A stretch of 64,000 nt of DNA, from positions 86,835,845 through 86,899,844 of the forward strand of contig CM019831.1 in the NCBI GenBank assembly GCA_009763385.1, given 5' to 3'. This stretch comes from Coix lacryma-jobi var. lacryma-jobi (lineage: Eukaryota; Streptophyta; Magnoliopsida; Poales; Poaceae). A program made the translations under genes and the position numbers. Each line of letters opens with the position of its first letter. The stretch's first letter is position 1. The notes under the pieces were generated by a model. It saw only the letters and a list, made by a program, of their open reading frames with translations. It was not told where the DNA came from and made no database searches. Positions 56,474-64,000 of the stretch are shown one piece after another.

Positions 56474-56711
56474 CGTTCGTCCGACTTCCGATTTGGTTTC
56501 GGGTTTTTGCGTTGGGTATCTAGAGTTGTAGTGTCTCACTGTGCTTTTGAGAAGCATCCACCCTACATCTAGGTTCGTGGACACTATCAATCTCTAGGGT
56601 TTGCACTCAGGGTTGATTTCTGGGACAGTAGCTATAAGTTTCTAAAAAGAAATTTCAAGCTCCCATTCACCCCCCCCTCTGGTCGCTTTTGGTAGAATTC
56701 TCGGCCCTTCA
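56474..56711 (+). repeat. 3' LTR of D, last part
   Basis: Continues the D LTR after G. Matches the E LTR end at 57306-57540 (inverted), finishing GGTCGCTTTTGG...CCCTTCA. With 50639-52292 this gives a native LTR of about 1.9 kb. Confidence 0.88.
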
Positions 56712-57093
56712 CTCTCGACTTGGTTGATGCCATTGCACATCGTCATGTGCTCTTGCTTGTCGAAGCCAAGTGTCTGCTACCGCAGCTGGTCCTCTGGCCC
56801 TCCGGTCCGTTAGTCCAATCCTCGTGTTTGCCCTTCACTGCTCCCGGTCCGTCGGCATGGCACGCCACTACTTGACCTTCACGTCACAATCGACCACTGC
56901 CTCCGAGCTCCACACCTGCACAACAACACAACCAAGAACACATGTCTCCGCTCACCTCTCCTAGTGAGCGTGTTGACCAATCACTCAACACTCAAGGTGG
57001 AACCACAAGGACACATATCAACCCTGTGTTCGTGCTATCACAAAATAAGTTTTGGTATTTTAATTTCGCACCAAGACGTTACCTTCTTTTTTA
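56712..57093 (-). repeat. Decayed Sirevirus LTR relic and unassigned flank
   Basis: 56745-56945 aligns by eye with 58985-59185 (start region of the E LTR, same strand), e.g. CAGCTGGTCCTCTGGCCC versus CAGCTGATCCTCGAGCCA and CTCCACACCTGCACAACA versus CTCGACACCTGCACAACA. Many substitutions and gaps mark an old copy. In the remaining 150 bp I see nothing recognisable. Confidence 0.65.
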
Positions 57094-57305
57094 GTCTTTT
57101 TTTTGAAACTGAAAGTAAACTTTCATTACTCATGAACTAATGTCGTATCATCGGCAACCAAAGACCTGATACAATTTGGAACACTGTCCAACATTGGTAC
57201 AGCACCCACACCCAAACTCATACCCAGAGCAACTAATCTATCGGTCACTCAATTACAAAGTCTTGGTACATACTTAACTTCTACGGAAGAAAAAATACTA
57301 GCTAG
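57094..57305 (-). pseudogene. 5'-truncated LINE remnant (C-terminal RNase H-like tail and poly(A))
   Basis: Minus strand, reading from the E insertion point, gives a frame with VEVKYVPRLCN and VTDRLVALGMSLGVGAVP and ends at a TAA (57126-57128), with one TGA (57249-57251) inside. The pattern resembles the end of plant LINE ORF2 RNase H domains (V..VPR..N..(A)D.LA..G). An A8 run follows downstream on the same strand (57097-57104). E inserted in this LINE, so upstream parts should lie beyond E and F. Confidence 0.6.
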
Positions 57306-57579
57306 TGAAGGATCAAGAGTGCTACCAAAAAGCGACCAGAGGGAGGGTGAATGGGAGCTTCAAAATTTCCTTTCGGAAACTAGTAGCCACTGTCCCGTAA
57401 AACAACCCTAAGAGCAAACCCTAGAGTTCGTAAGTGTGCACGACCCTAGAGATAGGGTGGATGCTTCCAAGAAGCACAGCGAGACACTTCACGACTCTAG
57501 AAACCCAACGCAAAAGCCAGAAATTAAATCCGACAACGGACGAACGAACCGCGGACAAAACTGCGTGAAACAGCACTGA

Positions 57580-57870
57580 CCGGACTCTGCCTGCGTCCGG
57601 TCAAGCACCACCGGACGCGTCTGGTCGTGGGAAAACTGATTTGGGACCTTACTTTTTCTGACCGGACTCTCATAGAAGGTGCGTCCGGTCAGTCGTCCAG
57701 AGTCCGGTCGAAACAAACAAAAACCGGAAACAGTAACGCAGTCGAGTCCGGTCACTAAGCCAAGCGAGCGTCTGGTCAGTCACCGGAAAAATGCGCTGTG
57801 CATTCAATGACCGGACGCACGGGGTCAGCGTCCGATCAACCCGTGCCCAGCGTCCGGTCACCCCGACTCA
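57580..57870 (-). repeat. ACCGGACGC / GCGTCCGGT motif cluster in LTR of E
   Basis: Around ten copies in both orientations, with GACCGGAC- or GTCCGGTC-type cores. It sits at the same LTR position as the ATCGGACGC cluster in D. Confidence 0.75.
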
Positions 57871-58635
57871 GCACCGTTCGTCCACCGATTCGACTCAATC
57901 TCACCCAAAACGAATCCTCTAGGGATCAAACTTGGTGAGAAGAGTCACAATGAGGATAGTGAGCTACTCCTAGGAGATCATGACTCGAACCTATCTCCAA
58001 ATCGATGAACCGAAGAATTTCGGGGGAAAGGAGAAACACTTGACCTGAAACGAAAATCAACCGATCTACTAGCTCGTGAAGGTAGAGATGAATTCCTTTG
58101 GTGAAAGGAAGTGCCTCACGATCTAGAACATCTCTGTTCAAATGGAATCGCAAACGATGCAACGAACAGAGAGATCGAACGATGGGAAAATCATGGAGAA
58201 AAGCAATCCACGAAGAACACAATCAAAACGCGAATCACAACGACGAAATTGCAACTGTGTGGCTACCACACGCTACAATAGTGAGATTACGGTCTCACTT
58301 CCTCAAAATCTCACGGGCACAGAGGTATTGTTCTCTTCTCTGTGGATCTCAGTTCGCTACAGCAGGGGATGGGAGAGCAGAAAACCCTAGAAGCAAAAGA
58401 GCAAATGACTGAGATAGGATGGGAGGAGGGTGTCTCCTTCTACTTATCCTAATTCTAATTCCTACTCTACCCCTCTCTAATTACAGAGCGAACCAGCTAA
58501 ACCCTAGGGTTATTCTGGACCAACTCGAAGATGCTGGTGATCCGACGGCCATGCCCACACAACTGGTAGCGTTGCCTCGATGCAACCTCACCGATTGCCG
58601 CCACTGCTCCGCTCGTCCTTTTCCCAAACTTCGCC

Positions 58636-58900
58636 CCTGGTTTTGAGGCCCAAACCGAGAAACTAGCCTTCATGACCAACCCCCGGTTTTGAGGCCCAAA
58701 CCGGGAAACTAGCCGACCGTAGCCTGAGTTTTGTGGCCCAAACTCAGCAAACCCGCAGCACCCAGGTTTTGAGGCCCAAACCTGGAAACCGTCCTCAGCC
58801 CGAGTTTTGTGGCCCAAACTCGGAAACCATAAGCGCCCAGGTTTTGAGGCCCAAACCTGGAAACCGTCCACTCGGTGGTTTTACTGTGGCTTAACCACCA
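58636..58900 (-). repeat. Tandem hairpin array in LTR of E
   Basis: Seven stem-loops, five perfect: CCGGTTT/AAACCGG, CTGAGTTT/AAACTCAG, CCAGGTTT/AAACCTGG (twice), CCGAGTTT/AAACTCGG, with TGAGGCCC or TGTGGCCC loops. One end hairpin is GGTGGTT/AACCACC. Confidence 0.85.
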
Positions 58901-59249
58901 AACCGAGCCGTAGAGGGGATGCTCCGCCTGTGCACCCCGTCCACCGATACGTGTCTCCAGGTCCATGACCCAGGCAACACCGTGCCCGCAAGTCTTCGCT
59001 CGTCGCTGTCCCAGGATGTCAGCCACCACAGCTGATCCTCGAGCCACCGGTCCCTCAGTCCAAGCCTCACGTCCGCCCTTCGCCACTCTCGGTCCATCGG
59101 CACGGCACGTCTCTACTTAACCTTCACCTTGCCTTTGATCACTGTATCCGTGCTCGACACCTGCACAACACAAGCCAAAGAACATGCACATTATCCCAGT
59201 TGACAATCACTCATCACTCAGACACTCGGCATACACCCATGTATCCGCA

Positions 59250-60848
59250 ATCTCTCCCTTGATGAGTGCATTGTCAACTGCCAACACAAATCATAATGGA
59301 AGCAGAAGAAGGAAGAAAGGAAGAGAGAGAACTCAACCAAATGACCCAAAAGCATGTCAAAGCCGAAGAAGGTCAAGTGGAAAAGAGCAACACAACTTGG
59401 TTCCCAAAGACATGGGCAACGGCTCGACGCAACCAAGCAAAGCAAAGCTAGCCCTCAAGAAGAGGTAGAACAGGCTCAACACCGCTAGCGAGAAAGCTCG
59501 ATACCAATTGGAAAATCCACTGAAAATCAAGCAAAACAGAGCTAGCCCTCAAGAAGAGGCAGAACGGGCTCAACACCGCTAGCTAAACAGCTCAATACCA
59601 ACTGTTACCAATCTCAAAACCAAAAGAGTTCGATACCAATTGAAGAGCTGAAAATGAGCTGAAAATGTTTGCTAGTTCCTCAAGAAAGAGGCAAAGGCTC
59701 AACACAACTAGCAAACTCCCCCTCAACTAGTGCACACAACCCAGGGAACTCATGATTTGTCAATATTTTCTCCCCCTTAGTTGAAAATGCACCATCAAGC
59801 AAATGTGCACACGCACTCAAAAGTCTCCCCCTTGACAGAATATCTCCCTCCAGAAATGCATATGAGTAAAAAAAATGCAAGTTAGTAGCTTCAGAAATAT
59901 AATCAAAAGAGTGCAAGGATGCTCTATATAGTTCTGATCTGATGACTCAACAACATCCATAAGAAGCTAGCAAAGGCTCAAATTGATCACCAGATACGAA
60001 ATATGAATATGAGAGCAAAAGAGCAGTTTTCAGCCAAAAAGGGTTCACCATCAAAATAGCACAAAACATGTATAGACAGGATATCCGACAAGTGCTAAAC
60101 ATGTATACAAGGTGAACTACCCCTAGCACAGTTCAATCATCATGCTATAGAATGAAACATAGACTTGTGTTTGCAAAATTTTATCGGAGTTTGCAGCGGT
60201 TAAATTACACAAGTTAAAATTTCAGCATGTGATTGCGAGAGGTTGAAAGCTTGTCATTTCCTAACTTTTCAACTGTGCGAAGCCTATGTAGAAGCAATCA
60301 GAAGCTTAAAGCAACAGTTTCGGTCATACACTACACAGCTCAAGTTTAACTCAAAGTGCAATGAGAAACAGTCTCGAAACTGTGATGTGTAGACAAGCAA
60401 TCCCAGCTCGATCTTTTCAATTCACTTAACTTGGTTCAGATTTTTAGAACAGAAAATGAACATACCAAGCAAGTGAAATACTCAAACACTAGAGACATAG
60501 CAACCTAGCATATATGAAAAACACGAGTGACTTCAACACATTCTACACATGCTAGTTGCATATCTCAATGGTGAACATTTTTAAGTTTTATGTTCATTAA
60601 TCAGATTCACCATTCAAGAAATAGCTCTGCTCATAACATGTATCAGAGATCAGAAAGAGCATAAGCTACAGCAACATCATAAAGCATCAGAGCAAATACT
60701 ATACAAAGCATAGTTACATTCTTCAGATTATATACATGAAGCTCTGAATGGAAATATGCAAAATGAAATGCAGAAAGGATGCAAGCAGAAACCAATTGGA
60801 AAACAAAAAGGTAAGTTTATGATACAAGAACCAAAATGTTTCCCCCAT
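59250..60848 (-). other. E 3' non-coding region with polypurine-tract-like boxes
   Basis: Homologous to 49171-50638. C-rich boxes on the plus strand (purine-rich on the element strand) at 59716-59723, 59770-59778 and 59825-59833. The LTR-proximal tract is mutated (AAGGGAGAGAT). It also contains small repeats with TAGCCCTCAAGAAGAGG at about 59450 and 59540. No supported ORF. Confidence 0.75.
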
Positions 60849-62901
60849 CTAAAAGGGGAAACACACACCAAGCTCACCTCTCAACCTAGCAAAAGTTGAT
60901 TGGTCCAAAGGCTTGGTGAAAATATCAGCCAACTGATGATGAGTATCGACATGGCGAAGGTCGATATCACCCTTCTCATAGTGGTCTCGCAAAAAATGGA
61001 AGCGCACATCAATGTGTTTGGTCTTAGAGTGCAGCACGGGGTTCTTAGCAATGCTAATAGCACTCGTGCTATCACAAAACAAAGGAACGCGAGAAAAGCT
61101 CAGACCAAAATCATGCAAAGTGGCCATCATCCAAAGCAACTGGGAACAGCATCTAGCTGCAGCAACATACTCAGCCTCCGTGGTAGACTGGGAGACACTA
61201 GACTGCTTGCGAGAAGACCACGAAACAAGAGAAGAACCAATAAACTGGCAAGTACCAGAAGTGGACTTGCGATCAATACGGCAACCAGCAAAATCGGCAT
61301 CAGAATAACCGCAAAGAGTGAGGGTGGAGGAAGCAGAATACCAAATCCCAAACTCAGGGGTGAAGCATAAGTACCTCATAATGCGCTTGACCGCCTGACG
61401 GTGAGAAGTGCGCGGCGACGACTGAAATCGCCCGCACAAACACACCGCGAACTGGATGTCTGGGCGTGTCGCTGTCAGGTACAGCAGCGACCCGATCATA
61501 CTCCGGTACTCCTTCTGGTCCACCGCTTCTCCGTCCACATCCGCATCCAGGGCCGCCATGGTCGGCATGGGTGTTGGAAGAGGCTTGGCCTCACCCATGT
61601 TGAACTTCTTCAGGATGTCCTTAGTATACTTACCCTGGTGCACGAACGTCCCTTCCCAGGATTGCTTGATTTGCAACCTGAGGAAAAACGTCAACTCGCC
61701 CATCATGCTCGTCTCAAACTCCCTGCTCATAGTGTCTGCAAACTTGGCAACCAAAGCGTGAGAAGAACCACCGAAAATGATATCATCCACGTAAATCTAG
61801 ACGAAGAGAGTATCAGTGCCTTGCTTGAGGAGAAAAAGCGTTTTATCCACACATCCCATTTTAAAACCCTTAGCAAGCAAAAAGGTTTTCAACATATCAT
61901 ACCAGGCTCTAGGGGCATGTTTCAAACCATACAACGCTTTGTGAAGTTTGAAAACATGGTTTGGAAACTTGGGATTTTCGAAACCGGGGGGTTGTCTCAC
62001 ATACACCTCATCTTCTATGTAGCCATTTAAGAAGGCACTCTTGACATCCATTTGAAAAAGTTTAAACCCTTTGGATGCAGCAAAAGCCAAGAGTATCCTA
62101 ATTGCTTCCAAACGAGCTACAAGAGCAAAAGTCTCCTCGTAGTCTATCCCCTCCTTCTGACTATACCCCTGGGCTACTAGTCTGGCCTTGTTTCTCACAA
62201 CATGGCCATCCTCTCCTTGTTTATTTTTGAAAACCCATTTTGTCCCAATTGGGTGACACTTAGGAGGAGGAGGAACAAGAAGCCAAACCCGATTTCTTTC
62301 AAAGTTTTCTAACTCCTCATGCATGGCATTGACCCAATCCGGATCAGATAAAGCCTGTCCAACATCTCGGGGTTCAAAATCAGCAACAAATGTAGAATGA
62401 GCAAAGTGAGAGATTTGTTGTGACCTTGACCGAGTGACACGTTCGCCGATGCTGCCGATCATCTATTGAGGCGCGTGTTGGCGCTGGATATGTCGTGGCG
62501 CCTCCCGAGCAGAAGTGATCTCCCCTCAACAGCAGCTGGTGCCTCCTCGGGTACAAAAGGTATCGCTCGAGGTGGCGGATCCCACGGCCCCCAAGATGAA
62601 GAAGTGTCGGGGCCGTGAGTCGTAGTAGAAGCCGCTCCTTGCGGCACAACAGGTGGAGGGGGTGCTGGATCATCCATACCTTCAGCACCCTCATCCTCGT
62701 CATCAAAAAGAGGCTCACCAACCTCATGATCACCAGCACGCTCAAAACGACAAGAAGGACAAACCATGGTCTCGTCGAAGGTGACATCGGATGTCTCCAT
62801 GACTCGGTTAGTGTCAAGGTTAAGTACACAATAGGCACGAGTATGAGTGCCATAACCCAAAAACACACCGTCAGAAGAATGAGACTCAAATTTGTCCAGG
62901 T
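60849..62901 (-). pseudogene. E pol: integrase C-terminus, reverse transcriptase, RNase H
   Basis: From 62901: integrase C-terminal region (SSDGVFLGYGTHTRAYC), an acidic/Pro-rich linker, then a frameshift near 62455. RT has WVFKNKQGEDGHVVRNKARL and FQMDVKSAFLNG; an in-frame TAG (about 61797) sits just before catalytic YVDDIIFGG. RNase H has FAGCRIDRKSTSGTC, STTEAEYVAAA, FCDSTSAISIAKNP and HIDVRFHFLRD, ending CFPF at 60849. It keeps the stretch deleted in D. The integrase core and everything upstream are removed by the F insertion. Confidence 0.92.
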
Positions 62902-64000
62902 TGCGGATACACGGGTGTATGCCGAGTCACTGAGTGATGAGTGATTGTCCACTAGGATAATGCACATGTTCTTTGGCTTGTGTTGTGCAGGTGTCGAGCA
63001 CGGATACAGTGATCAAAGGCATGGTGAAGGTCAAGTAGAGACGTGTCGTGCCGATGGACCGAGAGTGGCGAAGGTTGGACGTGAGGCTTGGACTGAGGGA
63101 CCGGTGGCCCGAGGATCAGCTGTGGTGGCTGACAGCCTGGGACAGCGACGAGTGAAGACTTGCGGGCATGGTGTTGCTCGAGTCGAGGACTTGGGGACAC
63201 ATGTCGGTGGACGGGGTGCATGGGCGGTGCATCCCCTCTACGGCTTCGGTTTGGTGGTTGAGCCACAGAAAAACCACCGAGCGGACGGTTTCCAGGTTTG
63301 GGCCTCAAAATCTGGGCGCTGATGGTTTCTGAGTTTGGGCCACAGAACTTGGGCTGAGGACGGTTTCCAGGTTTGGGCCTCAAAACCTGGGTGCTGCGGG
63401 TTTGCTGAGTTTGGGCCACAAAACTCAGGCTACGGTCGGCTAGTTTCCCGGTTTGGGCCTCAAAACCGGGGGTTGGTCGTGAAGGCTAGTTTCCTGGTTT
63501 GGGCCACAAAACCGGGGGTGCGACGTCCGGGAAAAGGACAAGCAGAGCGGTGGCGGCACGTGGCGGCGATCGGTGAGGTTGCGTCGAGGCAACGCTACCA
63601 GTTGTGCGGGCGTGGCCGTCGGATCACCACCTACCCTGAGTTGGTCCAGAATAACCCTAGGGTTTAGCTGGTTCGCTCTGTAATTAGAGAGGGGTAGAGT
63701 AGGAATTAGAATTAGGATAAGTAGAGGGAGACACCCTCCTCCCATTCTATCTCAGTCATTTTGCTCTTTTGCTACTAGGGTTTCCTGCTCTCCCTATTCC
63801 CTGCTGTAGCGAACTGAGATCCACAGAGAAGAGAACAATACCTCTGTGCCCGTGAGATTTTGAGGAAGTGAGACCGTAATCTCACTATTGTAGCATGTGG
63901 TAGCCACACGGTTGCAAATTCGTGGTTGTGATTCGCGTTTTGTTCTTGTTCTTCGCGGGTTGCTTTTCTCCACTTTTTTCCTATCGATCGATCTCTTTGC
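62902..64000 (+). mobile_element. 5' LTR of Sirevirus-like element F, running off the window
   Basis: Begins TGCGGATACACGGGTGTATG at 62902, inside E pol, in plus orientation, after CAGGT (expected target duplication 62897-62901). Homologous to the LTR of E in inverted orientation; from its match to E, about 0.85 kb of the LTR lies beyond 64000. It must be a 5' LTR or a solo LTR; the window cannot tell. Confidence 0.88.
63252..63516 (+). repeat. Tandem hairpin array in LTR of F
   Basis: Seven stem-loops matching those of E: GGTGGTT/AACCACC first, then CCAGGTTT, CTGAGTTT, CCAGGTTT, CTGAGTTT, CCCGGTTT and CCTGGTTT units around GGGCC loops. Three are perfect; four show single mismatches. Confidence 0.85.

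Larger units (their letters stand above)
46624..56711 (+). mobile_element. Ty1/copia (Sirevirus-like) element D, 5' part off-window
   Basis: Copia pol order (integrase before RT) on the plus strand, a long 3' non-coding region with repeated polypurine-tract-like AGGGGGAG boxes, and a 1.9 kb LTR; these are Sirevirus traits. C inserted into its integrase region, so gag, protease and the 5' LTR should lie left of the window. The 3' LTR is interrupted by solo LTR G. After the LTR end (CCCTTCA at 56711) CTCTC is the expected target duplication. Confidence 0.88.
57306..59249 (-). repeat. 3' LTR of E
   Basis: 1,944 bp. Element strand begins TGCGGATACATGGGTGTATG at 59249 and ends CTTGATCCTTCA at 57306. 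It holds the ACCGGACGC cluster (57580-57870) and a hairpin array (58636-58900). Confidence 0.92.
57306..62901 (-). mobile_element. Ty1/copia (Sirevirus-like) element E, cut by F
   Basis: Minus strand: 3' LTR 57306-59249, 3' non-coding region, pol reading from 62901 to 60849. Close relative of D but in opposite orientation, so D and E lie tail to tail. F is inserted into pol at 62902; the upstream part of E should be found on the far side of F. Expected target duplication next to the LTR: GCTAG (57301-57305). Confidence 0.9.

Noticed and set aside
50639..59249. D and E LTRs as the two LTRs of a single element
   Set aside because: They are in inverted orientation, and each has its own pol and polypurine tract.

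Overview
The window is a stack of nested LTR retrotransposons from a plant nuclear genome, most likely a grass. The grass call rests on kilobase-scale LTRs, chromodomain Ty3/gypsy elements primed by initiator tRNA-Met, and Sirevirus-type Ty1/copia elements. I see no host protein-coding gene, tRNA, rRNA or CRISPR array.

Layout. (A) 1-19108, + strand: a gypsy chain LTR1 (cut by the window edge) - gag/pol A1 - LTR2 - truncated pol A2 - LTR3. (C) 19109-25576 and 41376-46623, - strand: a degenerate gypsy element split by B. (B) 25582-41370, - strand: a nearly intact 15.8 kb gypsy element with 4.6 kb LTRs and a 5-bp TAGGT target duplication. (D) 46624-56711, + strand: the 3' two thirds of a Sirevirus-like copia element; its 3' LTR is split by G. 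(G) 52293-56468, - strand: a 4.2 kb solo gypsy-type LTR with CAGTT duplications. 56712-57305 holds a decayed LTR relic and a LINE tail. (E) 57306-62901, - strand: a second Sirevirus, inserted in the LINE and cut by (F) 62902-64000, + strand: the 5' LTR of a third Sirevirus that runs off the window. Inferred order: D before C; C before B, and probably before A; D before G; LINE before E before F.

The main discovery candidate is an extra ORF between the primer-binding site and gag in all three gypsy elements whose leader is present (A1, B, C). Its predicted N-terminus closely resembles the tail of histone H3 (ARTKQTARKSTGGK...), including K4 and K9 contexts and, in B, an LATK..RK segment matching H3 20-27. 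It continues into charged, coiled-coil-like sequence and an acidic C-terminus. B and C also share a central domain I do not recognise. The same elements encode a C-terminal chromodomain in pol, a fold that normally reads methylated H3 tails. Each ATG of this ORF, and each gag ATG, sits directly after a splice-acceptor-like YAG, and donor-like sites lie 210-246 nt upstream of the H3-like ATG. This suggests that alternative splicing of one leader delivers the H3-tail protein and Gag-Pol separately.

Other structural signals are covarying hairpins at the LTR 5' ends, before the polypurine tracts and in arrays inside the Sirevirus LTRs. Identities and lineages were judged by eye; no alignment or database search was run.
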